Source: an uncultured Sutterella sp. (GTDB taxonomy: Bacteria > Pseudomonadota > Gammaproteobacteria > Burkholderiales > Burkholderiaceae_F). From it: 35,899 bases of DNA. Position numbers and translations under genes: made by a program. This document shows, one piece after another, positions 27,037 to 34,472 of this stretch. The DNA is taken from assembly GCA_937906995.1 (NCBI GenBank), contig CALESB010000031.1, positions 1 through 35,899 on the forward strand. The letters are read 5' to 3'. The notes beneath the pieces are model-generated. The model was given only the letters and a program-made list of their open reading frames with translations, had not been told where the DNA came from and ran no database searches. Each line of letters starts with the position of its first letter. Position 1 is the stretch's first letter.

Positions 27037-28209
27037 TTACTTTGTTTGTTCACTCAAAAGCGTCAAAATCTTCGGAGCAACACCCGTAGTATCAGGTTTA
27101 CCATCAGGTCCTAACACATGCACTCGCGTTTCTGTATCAGAAAGCTTTTGCAAATAGATAACGTATTGCGGAGCATCCACTGGCTTACTACGGCCAAAGG
27201 CATTACTCCAGAACCCTTGTTCATCACGCTTTTTCTCTTCGTACTCTTCATCCAAGTAGCGAACCAAGAAGAAACCACGAGAACGATCGCGATCTTCAAC
27301 TGTAAAGCCCATGCGATCAATGGCCAAGGCAACTCGACGCCATGCGCGTTCAAAGCCTTCCTTAACGAAAAGACTCGTGACGACACCTTCAGCGTTTTGC
27401 TCCAATTCAGAAACTGTCTCAACCGGCTGATAGCGAGTTAACTCTTCTACTGCCTTTTCACGTTCTTCCTTAGGTTGAGCCTTAGCCTTTGGATCGAACT
27501 CCATATTAATGCGTTGAGCCATTCGAGTCATCAATTCAGCTTCAAGTTCCGGATCATTCGGACCTGGTTGCCAAACCGTGGTTTCGTTATCGCCACCAAT
27601 ACTCTTTACAACTTCGACCATAGAACGATGAGTAATAAAGATGTCGGTGCCGCCATTTGCAGATCGTTCCATACGGGCACGATATTGGTCACGCTCGCCA
27701 GTAGAGTAAACCAAATCGATAACCTTACCTAAAGAGGCACGAATAATATCTTGTGGTAGCTTTGCTCTGTTTTCTGCCCAATTAGTTTCCATGACACCAG
27801 TTGCAGCATCTTGGCGTGCCAAACTCAAACCAATGGTGTTCCAAAAATCCTGAACAATTGGCCATGCTTGTTCTGGCGTTAAGTTCACATGAATCCAACG
27901 ACTATTGCCCTCACGCACCACTTTCGCGATTTCTCCCTCTGGCAAAACTGTCGAAGCATTCTGAACAACATTCGTATTTTGCGTAACTTCTGCTTGTTGG
28001 CTAGCCAAGACTGTTTGAGGACGAGACGGAACTGCGTAACGGTCGGAAGTGGGCACTTGTGTCAAATCAGGCGGCACTTCCAACGGAGCACGAGATGCGC
28101 TCGTTTCGTACTGTATCTTATCCTTGCTGAAATCTACGCCTAAAACGGAGCAAGCCGATAAAACAACGGGCATCGCCAGAATGAGGCTCGTGCGAACTAA
28201 TTTCTTCAT
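27037..28209 (-). CDS. bamC: Outer membrane protein assembly factor BamC (lipoprotein)
   Basis: 390 residues. The signal peptide ends in lipobox VLSAC with the acylated Cys at position 20. Then comes the BamC N-terminal segment (YETSASRAPLEVPPDLTQVP, about 35-54), which contacts BamD. Two helix-grip domains follow (about 100-240 and 270-390), the second containing GFTVEDRDRSRGFFLVRY. It is part of the BAM complex that inserts outer-membrane beta-barrels. An IscB-derived element ends exactly 6 nt upstream of the ATG, leaving CTAAATATCT before the start codon and no Shine-Dalgarno at normal distance. A suitable AAGGAAA is found only on the far side of the element. dapA, the usual upstream neighbour of bamC, is absent here. 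Confidence 0.9.
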   Translation of the reverse strand: MKKLVRTSLILAMPVVLSACSVLGVDFSKDKIQYETSASRAPLEVPPDLTQVPTSDRYAVPSRPQTVLASQQAEVTQNTNVVQNASTVLPEGEIAKVVREGNSRWIHVNLTPEQAWPIVQDFWNTIGLSLARQDAATGVMETNWAENRAKLPQDIIRASLGKVIDLVYSTGERDQYRARMERSANGGTDIFITHRSMVEVVKSIGGDNETTVWQPGPNDPELEAELMTRMAQRINMEFDPKAKAQPKEEREKAVEELTRYQPVETVSELEQNAEGVVTSLFVKEGFERAWRRVALAIDRMGFTVEDRDRSRGFFLVRYLDEEYEEKKRDEQGFWSNAFGRSKPVDAPQYVIYLQKLSDTETRVHVLGPDGKPDTTGVAPKILTLLSEQTK

Positions 28210-28215
28210 AGATAT

Positions 28216-28573
28216 TTAGGCGCGGAAACCTCTGTCTTTAGACAGGGGAGGAAGCGCTGTTCTCCATTCTCAATTCGGTTAAAAAGGTTCTTCTCTTTTA
28301 GAGAAGGGGTTTGCGGATACCCACAGGTTCCGCTTACACGGTCTAAAACCAGTTAACATCCTTTGCCAATGTTGGAATGGGTTTCTTGTCTGCAACACCG
28401 CTCCTACCTCTCAGAGCTATTAATCACAGACCGCAGAGCGTGGAACTAGGATGAACATCCCACGGTGCCTATACATTCCAATCCAACGTAGTTCACCTTC
28501 CAAAGAAGGATCTCTGAGGCTAGTCAATCAGGGCTTTTTCAAGCCTCTGCCTTTAGGCAGGGGTTATTGACTT
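28216..28573 (-). mobile_element. IscB-type IS200/IS605-like element, ORF deleted, omega-RNA retained (copy A)
   Basis: This 358-nt block is delimited by comparison with copy B at 35331-35673. Both copies share the right end (TTAGGCGCGGAAACCTC on the plus strand, then an imperfect GCGC-bounded hairpin with core CTGTCTTTAGACAG) and the left end (CTGCCTTTAGGCAGGGG then TTATTGACTT). Subterminal hairpins instead of inverted repeats are typical of IS200/IS605-like elements. Inside lies a multi-hairpin RNA followed by only the last ~22 codons of iscB, so the nuclease gene is almost entirely deleted. No transposase gene. It lies between the M50 gene and bamC and is oriented with them. Confidence 0.75.
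28238..28306 (-). pseudogene. iscB 3'-terminal remnant in copy A
   Basis: Read in the frame of the iscB remnant in copy B, this 69-nt piece encodes LL-stop-KRRTFLTELRMENSASSPV-stop. Copy B reads LLEKRKTFLTELRKENGASS. The third codon is TAA instead of GAA. It is the last trace of the nuclease gene, joined directly to the RNA region by an internal deletion. Confidence 0.7.
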
Positions 28574-28589
28574 GCTTTCCTTACCAAAG
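28345..28589 (-). ncRNA. Omega-RNA (HEARO-like) of IscB element
   Basis: On the minus strand, just inside the left end, a series of hairpins follows: CCCCTGCC/GGCAGAGG closed by TAAA, GGCTT-GAAA-AAGCC (28531-28544), CCTTC/GAAGG (28498-28510), GGATG/CATCC (28450-28461), and GCGGA/TCCGC (28313-28333) near the 3' side. This order, beginning with a CCCCTGCC hairpin and GGCTTG, matches what I know of IscB omega-RNAs (HEARO RNAs), in which the guide is the ~16 nt flanking the left end. The guide here would be the bases ending at 28574, reading ...GGTAAGGAAAGC. Limits are approximate, and the 3' end may be shorter or extend to the remnant. Confidence 0.65.
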
Positions 28590-28592
28590 TGC

Positions 28593-28621
28593 AATAAAAG
28601 TCTGCACGTAAGTTTTTTGAA
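28593..28621 (-). promoter_or_regulatory. Candidate promoter for the omega-RNA/bamC transcript
   Basis: On the minus strand TTCAAA (28616-28621) and TTTATT (28593-28598) are 17 nt apart. The predicted start, about 28586, lies ~13 nt outside the element's left end, just where an IscB guide would begin. The hexamers match consensus only moderately. The rest of 28574-28654 is AT-rich with no gene. Confidence 0.3.
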
Positions 28622-28654
28622 CTAATTTTTTAATTTTACCTAATTACGTAGGGC

Positions 28655-29311
28655 TTAGAAACCTACAAAAGACAATAAATTCTTACCCACATAAACAAAC
28701 GGTCGCATCCAATAATTCAAGAATCCTGAAAGGATTAAAACAACCAAAATAATCATGCCATACTGCTCTAATTGAGCGTACTTTTGCGCAGCGTTATAGG
28801 GTAAAAGCATCATCACAATACGCCCACCATCCAATGGTGGCAATGGCAATAAATTAAATGCCATCAAATAGAAATTCACCATAATCCCGGCTACAGTAAT
28901 ATCGAGCAAAGATTGAGTTAGAACACCAGTATTCAGAAATGCTTTTAAGAAAATAAACCAAACCAAAGCCTGACAGAAATTGCACAAAGGACCGGCCAAG
29001 CTCACCATTAACATGCCCTTGCGAAACGGGTTTAACTTGCGAGTGTTAATTGGAACAGGCTTGGCCCAACCTAAGAGTACGCCTCCCATCCCAGTTAAAG
29101 ATGAGCCTAACAACAAAATGCCTGGCACAATAATCGTGCCAACCAAATCAATGTGAGGCAACGGATTTGCAGTGACTCGTCCCAACATATAAGCCGTATC
29201 GTCACCGTAGTGTTTTGCAGCCAAGCCATGAGCTGCTTCATGTAGGGTAATAGCAAAAACTAAAGGAATGCCATACACCAAAAGCTGATATAAAGTGTCT
29301 GTAATCGCCAT
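28655..29311 (-). CDS. Site-2 protease family (M50) membrane metalloprotease
   Basis: 218 residues and about five membrane segments. The zinc site is LHEAAH (H24, E25, H28), and the third ligand comes from the NLLPLPPLDGGR motif (D161). The short form without PDZ domain matches the M50B rhomboid-like subgroup common beside trpS/PHP genes in Betaproteobacteria. It cuts transmembrane substrates inside the inner membrane; the natural target is unknown. It follows the PHP gene after 22 nt and is probably co-transcribed with it. Confidence 0.88.
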   Translation of the reverse strand: MAITDTLYQLLVYGIPLVFAITLHEAAHGLAAKHYGDDTAYMLGRVTANPLPHIDLVGTIIVPGILLLGSSLTGMGGVLLGWAKPVPINTRKLNPFRKGMLMVSLAGPLCNFCQALVWFIFLKAFLNTGVLTQSLLDITVAGIMVNFYLMAFNLLPLPPLDGGRIVMMLLPYNAAQKYAQLEQYGMIILVVLILSGFLNYWMRPFVYVGKNLLSFVGF

Positions 29312-29333
29312 TTTCTAATAATCTTTCGTATTT

Positions 29334-30164
29334 TTATTTGATTAATTCTAAAACCGTCGGCAGGTAAGAGGGTAACTCATCTTGTAGACCTGGCTCAGGT
29401 CGTCCGGGTTTAAATCCATGATAGTCACTACCTGTACTTGCCCAAAAGCCCATATTAACAGCCACTCGAGTATAACGCTCATTTTCTTCCCCAAAATGAC
29501 TGCCTGTAGTCACCTCTATAGCATCTCCTCCTAAAGCCTTAAACTCTGTTAAAAGATCATAAGTCGTTTTGCCATTACTGAAACTATAGCGACCAGGGTG
29601 AGCTAAAACAGCAACACCTCCAGTTTGATGAACAAGAGTCATTGCATCGTTAAGGCTCATCCATTCTGTTTTGACAAATGCGCAACCATCATCTTTCAGA
29701 TAACGATCAAAAGCAGCATCTTCACTACCCACAGTACCACGTTGAAGAAGTGCCATAGCAAAGTGGCGACGAGAAAGGTTGAGCGGATTACCCGCTAACT
29801 CAAGAGCCTGCTCATAGGTATTGTAAATACCCATCGCATCAAACTTTGCAGCCATGGCTCTAGCACGCAAATCTCTCTTCTTACACAACACTTTTGTCAG
29901 CTCTTCGTAAGGCTGTAAGTTTTTTGGAGCTAAACTTACAACATGAATCGTTTTATCAGACCAAGTAACTGATAACTCAACCCCATCAATAAAACGAATA
30001 CCAAGCTCCTTAGCCCGGGTTCGAGCACTTGACAGACCTGCTACTGTATCGTGATCTGTTAGTGCCATGACTTCTACACCATTTTTATATGCCAAATCTA
30101 CAACTTCTACAGGTGTTTTAACACCATCACTGGCCGTAGAATGCATGTGTAAATCCATTCTCAT
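29334..30164 (-). CDS. rnm: PHP-domain phosphoesterase (RNase AM / YciV-like)
   Basis: 276 residues from the ATG at 30164, chosen because AAGAG lies 7 nt before it. An upstream in-frame ATG at 30185 (seven more residues) has no ribosome site. PHP metal-binding motifs are DLHMHSTASDG (4-14), ALTDHDTVAG, DGVELS, LAHPGRYS and GSDYHG near the C-terminus. Homologue YciV (RNase AM) is a 5'-3' exonuclease that matures rRNA 5' ends and removes 3'-phosphoadenosine phosphates. It sits upstream of the M50 gene as in other Burkholderiales. Divergent from the carbonic anhydrase gene. Confidence 0.87.
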   Translation of the reverse strand: MRMDLHMHSTASDGVKTPVEVVDLAYKNGVEVMALTDHDTVAGLSSARTRAKELGIRFIDGVELSVTWSDKTIHVVSLAPKNLQPYEELTKVLCKKRDLRARAMAAKFDAMGIYNTYEQALELAGNPLNLSRRHFAMALLQRGTVGSEDAAFDRYLKDDGCAFVKTEWMSLNDAMTLVHQTGGVAVLAHPGRYSFSNGKTTYDLLTEFKALGGDAIEVTTGSHFGEENERYTRVAVNMGFWASTGSDYHGFKPGRPEPGLQDELPSYLPTVLELIK

Positions 30165-30225
30165 TTCAAAACTCTTAAAATCCAAAAATTGATTTAATTA
30201 TTTTAACTATCTGAACTATTCTTCT

Positions 30226-30768
30226 ATGCCAGTTTTTTCAATTGGAGACAAAACTCCAAACATTTCTGATACCGTCTATTGTGCCCCAACTGCTACCATT
30301 ACTGCGGATGTTACTCTCAAAGAAAACGTAACAGTTTGGCCTGGTGCAAGCATTCGTGGTGATGAGGCGGCCATTACCGTTGGGAAAAATTCCAATATTC
30401 AAGATAATGCCGTTTTGCACACTGACCCTCATATGCCCATGATTATTGGTGAAAACGTCACGGTAGCTCATGGAGCTATTCTTCACAGTTGCAACATCGG
30501 TGACAATTCTTTAATTGGTATGGGAGCAATTGTTCTAAATCGTGCGAAAATAGCACCTTATACACTTGTTGGTGCTGGTACATTAGTGGCGGAAAATAAA
30601 GAGTTCCCTGAAGGCGTTCTTCTTTTAGGTTCTCCTGCTCGCATCGTAAGAAAACTCACTGAGCAGGAACGAGCCAATCTCAAAAATAATGCAACTCATT
30701 ATGTCGAACGCGGTCGTCAGTACCAACTTGAAGCAAAAGAATTTTTTACGAAGGTTAGTCAAAAATGA
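30226..30768 (+). CDS. Gamma-carbonic anhydrase-like hexapeptide protein (YrdA family)
   Basis: 180 residues forming a left-handed beta-helix of hexapeptide repeats (e.g. ITADVT, VTVWPG, IGDNSL, IGMGAI). The three histidines that bind the metal in gamma-carbonic anhydrases are present as H65, H82 and H87 (VLHTDPH and VAHGAILH). YrdA/PaaY members may hydrate CO2 or hydrolyse thioesters, and activity of this protein is unknown. A C-terminal helix follows the repeats. Its stop overlaps the hslO start in ATGA, so the two are translationally coupled. The 5' gap to the PHP gene is only ~60 bp, so the promoters of both must be very compact or overlap coding sequence. Confidence 0.88.
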   Translation: MPVFSIGDKTPNISDTVYCAPTATITADVTLKENVTVWPGASIRGDEAAITVGKNSNIQDNAVLHTDPHMPMIIGENVTVAHGAILHSCNIGDNSLIGMGAIVLNRAKIAPYTLVGAGTLVAENKEFPEGVLLLGSPARIVRKLTEQERANLKNNATHYVERGRQYQLEAKEFFTKVSQK

Positions 30769-31664
30769 ACGATTCTATTTTACGTTTTATGTTTAAGCCC
30801 ACACCTGTCAAAGGTGCGGTCGTGCGTTTGAACACAGCATGGAAGGCCATGCGTGAATTCCAACACTACCCTTTGCCCGTGACACGTCTCTTGGGGGAAA
30901 TGACTGCTGGCGCCTTATTGCTTGCAAGCTCAATTAAGTTTGAGGGCTCATTAATCCTGCAAGTTCAAGGTGATGGTCCAGTTCGTCTCGCAATTGTTGA
31001 AGTTCGCAATGGCTTAATGGTTCGAGCCACAGCTAAACTGCATAATGATGTCGTTATTGCCGAAAATGCTACGACTAAAGACTTAATCAACATTAACGGT
31101 GGTGGCCGTTGCGCAGTGATGCTTGATCCGAAAGACCGCCGTGAAGGAGAACCCCTTTACCAAGGCGTTGTCTCCCTTGAAGGTGAATCCATTTCTCAAG
31201 GGCTCGAGCTTTACATGGAGCAATCCGAACAAATCCACACCCGTATGTGGCTGGCGGCCGACAATGACAACGTTGGTGGTCTGTTGATTCAAAAAATGCC
31301 TGGCTTTGGTGGCAAAGATGAAGACATCATTGATGATCCCGAAGGCATGCTTCGCATTGAAACATTGGCAAATACAATCACAGACAAGGAACTTTTAACG
31401 TTATCGAGCCAAGAAATTGCTCATCGTCTTTTCTGGGAAGAAGAACCGCAATATTTCGAAGCTCAAGAACCTCGATTTGCATGCACCTGCTCTCACGAAC
31501 GCGTTGAAGGGATGATTCTAAATTTGGGGGAAGTCGAGGCGTTACAAGCCTGTCAAGAACTAGGGGCATTAGAAGTTAAATGCGATTTTTGCGGTAAAAC
31601 TGAAAAATTTGGCATTGAAGACCTAAATCGACTTTTCAAACACGATACTAAAGCAGCAAATTAA
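30765..31664 (+). CDS. hslO: Redox-regulated chaperone Hsp33
   Basis: 299 residues, normal for Hsp33. The N-terminal domain has TGALL-like TAGALLLASS and ININGGGRCAVML. The C-terminal zinc redox switch is intact: CTC at 240-242 and CDFC at 273-276, four Cys that bind zinc when reduced and form disulfides under oxidative stress to activate the holdase. It overlaps the upstream gene by 4 nt and the downstream gene by 1 nt, so the three genes form one tight operon. Confidence 0.94.
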   Translation: MNDSILRFMFKPTPVKGAVVRLNTAWKAMREFQHYPLPVTRLLGEMTAGALLLASSIKFEGSLILQVQGDGPVRLAIVEVRNGLMVRATAKLHNDVVIAENATTKDLININGGGRCAVMLDPKDRREGEPLYQGVVSLEGESISQGLELYMEQSEQIHTRMWLAADNDNVGGLLIQKMPGFGGKDEDIIDDPEGMLRIETLANTITDKELLTLSSQEIAHRLFWEEEPQYFEAQEPRFACTCSHERVEGMILNLGEVEALQACQELGALEVKCDFCGKTEKFGIEDLNRLFKHDTKAAN

Positions 31665-32653
31665 TGGCTATTCGTTTTTTTGATGTCAACTCTGACTCGG
31701 TGATGGGATGGGGCTTTCGCCAAAAGCCCCTAGGAGGTTACTTTCATTTTGTTGGAACGAACCTCCATCTTAATCTCAACGGCGGTTACCCTATCATGGG
31801 CTTTAGTGAAGAACGACTAACAAAAAAAGTTCTTCAAATCGCTCAAGACTTTCGAGATCAAAAGGGCTTTTTAGATCAAGTCATTGGGGCAACGTTTAAA
31901 GCCAGAGTCAATGGAGAGTTTTATTTCTTTCATATTACGATTCACCCTGATGGACAATTCGAAACAGAGCGCTTAACAGTCGAAGAAGTCGTCGATAAGG
32001 TCTTACCGGATAAAGTCAGCGGAGGCCTGCGCCACGGTGACTTTTTCGTGAAACCTGATGGGCAACAACTGTGGTTATTTAGTCTTACCTATCATATTTT
32101 GATGAGCTTAGATGCTGCTACAGGCAAAATCCGTGTTTATAGCCGAGATCCTTTAATGGATTCAATCTTAGACTTTGACCCAAGCTTTTTAGTCAATAAA
32201 GCTCAGGAGCTTATTATGCGACCGACGGGCATTAACGAACAAGGATTAATGTCCTTTGATGAAAAGCAAACGGCTCAAATGTTCAAAAAAGTCACGGATT
32301 CATTAAAAGAGTGGCTAACACCAGAACATATTGATTCTTTAAAGTTAGAGATAACAAGTATTGAGGTGTCTGGGCAAGACCCTGTTACGATGAAAGTTGC
32401 TCGACTTTTTTCCTTTCAGTGTGTTGTGAACTTTGAAGCTACCGAGCACTTAACGATCTACACAGATAAACAGCATTTTTGGCTTTATAGTGAACTTCAT
32501 AATCGCGAAAGCGGAGAATGTTTGAAATCACTTGAATCAATTTCTATCGATAGCATCATCGATACTGTAATTGCGAAATTGAAACGCCAAGTAGAGTTTG
32601 AGGTTAACGGAAAAACCCAACCAAAGACAGTCCCCAATAAGGTACTGAACTAA
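31664..32653 (+). CDS. Uncharacterised protein coupled to hslO
   Basis: 329 residues starting at TAATG, where the hslO stop and this ATG share one base. I do not recognise the family. It looks soluble: no signal peptide and no membrane segment, and alternating beta strands and helices with many aromatic and charged residues. Two similar-looking halves may exist (each with a FxF/ITIHPD-type strand), but I could not confirm a duplication. No Cys cluster or nucleotide-binding motif. The last 4 nt overlap the convergent ftsB. Tight overlap with Hsp33 suggests a linked role, for instance under oxidative or heat stress, as an inference only. Confidence 0.75.
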   Translation: MAIRFFDVNSDSVMGWGFRQKPLGGYFHFVGTNLHLNLNGGYPIMGFSEERLTKKVLQIAQDFRDQKGFLDQVIGATFKARVNGEFYFFHITIHPDGQFETERLTVEEVVDKVLPDKVSGGLRHGDFFVKPDGQQLWLFSLTYHILMSLDAATGKIRVYSRDPLMDSILDFDPSFLVNKAQELIMRPTGINEQGLMSFDEKQTAQMFKKVTDSLKEWLTPEHIDSLKLEITSIEVSGQDPVTMKVARLFSFQCVVNFEATEHLTIYTDKQHFWLYSELHNRESGECLKSLESISIDSIIDTVIAKLKRQVEFEVNGKTQPKTVPNKVLN

Positions 32654-33033
32654 AGTAAGGGTTTAGCATTGCTGCCGGGGGGCAATTCTGCAGGTCGATA
32701 CAAAGGATCATTGATGATATCGGCTGGAATTTCAGTCCCTGGCAGCGTTTTTTGCGGGCGCTGAATACGAAATAAAACTTCACCGGCCTTTACCATATTC
32801 AAGTCATAGCGAGCTCTTTCTTCAATCGCGCCTAAACCTGTACGAAGAGACTTAATTTCTGCTGTCATCTGTTCGTTGACTTCTCGTATGTCATGATTTT
32901 CCTCCTGCAACATGGCAAACTCGTCTGAAAGTTTCCACATGCGGACATAACCACCTTGACCAAAAATCAACGTATAAAGCCCCAGCATGAACAAACCGAG
33001 GAGAAAAACTAATATTCGCTTCGGAGTAATCAT
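32650..33033 (-). CDS. ftsB: Cell division protein FtsB
   Basis: 127 residues. A short cytoplasmic start, one membrane helix (about 7-24, LVFLLGLFMLGLYTLIFG), then a periplasmic coiled coil (about 35-75). The conserved FtsB block ERARYDLNMVKAGEVLFRI (72-90) is present, and the tail is proline-rich and a little longer than in E. coli. With FtsL and FtsQ it activates septal peptidoglycan synthesis. It follows eno by 41 nt, the usual eno-ftsB order. Confidence 0.93.
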   Translation of the reverse strand: MITPKRILVFLLGLFMLGLYTLIFGQGGYVRMWKLSDEFAMLQEENHDIREVNEQMTAEIKSLRTGLGAIEERARYDLNMVKAGEVLFRIQRPQKTLPGTEIPADIINDPLYRPAELPPGSNAKPLL

Positions 33034-33074
33034 CTGGGGCTTTCTTTGAGTCTAACTGTTATCGATTAATGCAA

Positions 33075-34367
33075 TTAGATCGTCCATTCCTTGATGCAGT
33101 AGAATGCATCGCGGCCCGGATAAACAGCTTGATCATCGAGTTCTTCTTCAATGCGGAGCAATTGATTGTACTTAGCAATACGATCGCTACGGCTCATGGA
33201 ACCCGTCTTAATTTGACCAGCATTCACAGCAACGGCTAAATCAGCAATGAAACTATCTTCGGTTTCACCAGAACGGTGAGAAACGACGACAGAGTAACCA
33301 GCGCGCTTAGCCATTTCAATAGCAGCCAAAGTTTCGGACAACGTACCGATTTGGTTAACCTTAATCAAAATAGAGTTAGCCACACCCTTTTCAATGCCTT
33401 CACGCAAAATAGCAGGATTGGTTACGAATAAGTCGTCACCAACTAATTGAACACGACGACCCAAAGCTTGCGTCAATTTCTTCCAACCTTCCCAATCGCC
33501 TTCGGCCATACCGTCTTCGATGGAAATGATCGGATACTTCTTGACCCAAGACTCCAACACTTCAATCCACTCTTCTGCCGTGTAGGTCTTACCTTGACCT
33601 TGTTGGACGTACTTGCCATTGTCAAAGAATTCGCTAGCGGCACAGTCCAAACCAATAGCAATATCCTTACCCGGTTCGTAGCCAGCGGCCTTAATGGCTT
33701 CAATAATCAATTCAATGGCTTCTTCATGGCTATCAATGTTCGGTGCAAAACCACCTTCATCACCAACTGCAGTGCTCATACCACGGGAGTTAATGATCTT
33801 TTTCAAGGCGTGGAAAGTTTCAGCACCATAACGAACGGCTTCACGGAAGCTCGGGGCACCCAAAGGAATAATCATGAATTCTTGGATATCCAAATTATTA
33901 TTGGCGTGTGCGCCGCCGTTGATGACGTTCATCATCGGAACCGGCATTTGAACAGCACCCATACCACCTAAATAGCGATAAAGGGGTTGTTCTGTGTATT
34001 GAGCTGCAGCACGAGCGCAAGCCATAGACACGCCCAACATAGCGTTAGCACCCAAGTTGCTCTTGTTTTCAGTGCCATCTAATTCGATCATTTGAGCGTC
34101 AACACTAGCTTGTTGCGTAGCATCAAAACCAATCAAAGCCGGGTTAATCTTAGCGTGAACGTTTTCAATAGCATTCATCACACCCTTGCCGCAGTAGCGT
34201 TCATCCTTGTCGCGCAATTCAAGTGCTTCACGAACGCCCGTTGAGGCTCCAGACGGCACAGCAGCACGGCCACAAATACCGCAATCCAAATAGACGTCGC
34301 ATTCAACCGTCGGGTTACCACGGCTGTCTAAGACTTCACGAGCAATAATGGCATTGATCGTAGACAT
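33075..34367 (-). CDS. eno: Enolase
   Basis: 430 residues from the ATG at 34367 (MSTINAIIAREVLDSRGNPT), the canonical start; an upstream in-frame ATG at 34391 would add eight non-homologous residues. Enolase converts 2-phosphoglycerate to phosphoenolpyruvate and is also part of the RNA degradosome in some bacteria. Motifs include GGAHANNNLDIQEFMI, GDEGGFAPN, SIEDGMAEGDW, VGDDLFVTN, IKVNQIGT and SHRSGETEDSFIADL. The ribosome site is weak (GGGAAT). It sits between kdsA and ftsB on the same strand. Confidence 0.97.
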   Translation of the reverse strand: MSTINAIIAREVLDSRGNPTVECDVYLDCGICGRAAVPSGASTGVREALELRDKDERYCGKGVMNAIENVHAKINPALIGFDATQQASVDAQMIELDGTENKSNLGANAMLGVSMACARAAAQYTEQPLYRYLGGMGAVQMPVPMMNVINGGAHANNNLDIQEFMIIPLGAPSFREAVRYGAETFHALKKIINSRGMSTAVGDEGGFAPNIDSHEEAIELIIEAIKAAGYEPGKDIAIGLDCAASEFFDNGKYVQQGQGKTYTAEEWIEVLESWVKKYPIISIEDGMAEGDWEGWKKLTQALGRRVQLVGDDLFVTNPAILREGIEKGVANSILIKVNQIGTLSETLAAIEMAKRAGYSVVVSHRSGETEDSFIADLAVAVNAGQIKTGSMSRSDRIAKYNQLLRIEEELDDQAVYPGRDAFYCIKEWTI

Positions 34368-34435
34368 GTTTTTAATTCCCATAAATAACAAAATTAGACA
34401 CGCACAAAATTCTCATGCGCGAGACAAAAACCAAA

Positions 34436-34465
34436 GGCGGATTAGAACCGCGGTTCTACCCCGCC
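34436..34465. repeat. Palindromic hairpin in the kdsA-eno gap
   Basis: Perfect 16-bp palindrome TAGAACCGCGGTTCTA (34443-34458), enclosed by the arms GGCGG and CCGCC. On the minus strand the stem is followed by a TTTGGTTTTTG tract. It might be a partial terminator or attenuator between kdsA (stop at 34473) and eno, or a protein-binding site. Confidence 0.5.
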
Positions 34466-34472
34466 ATTTTAG

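Noticed and set aside
28216..28573. Riboswitch as explanation of the bamC leader
   Set aside because: The same ends recur at 35331-35673 with iscB coding sequence, so a mobile-element origin explains the structure better.
28210..28580. CRISPR-like repeats from the similar CTGCCTTTAGGCAG and CTGTCTTTAGACAG hairpins
   Set aside because: Only two, at opposite ends of one element, with different sequence and no spacer array.
33447..33971. 174-residue frame antisense to eno
   Set aside because: Lies wholly within the highly conserved enolase gene; long antisense frames are expected from its codon bias.
34368..34391. Longer enolase start
   Set aside because: Adds eight residues not found in enolases; the canonical MSTINAIIARE start is at 34367.
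34431..34470. Possible tRNA or tRNA fragment in the kdsA-eno gap
   Set aside because: The hairpin and the GGTTCTA-like string look T-arm-like, but no acceptor, D or anticodon arms can be drawn.
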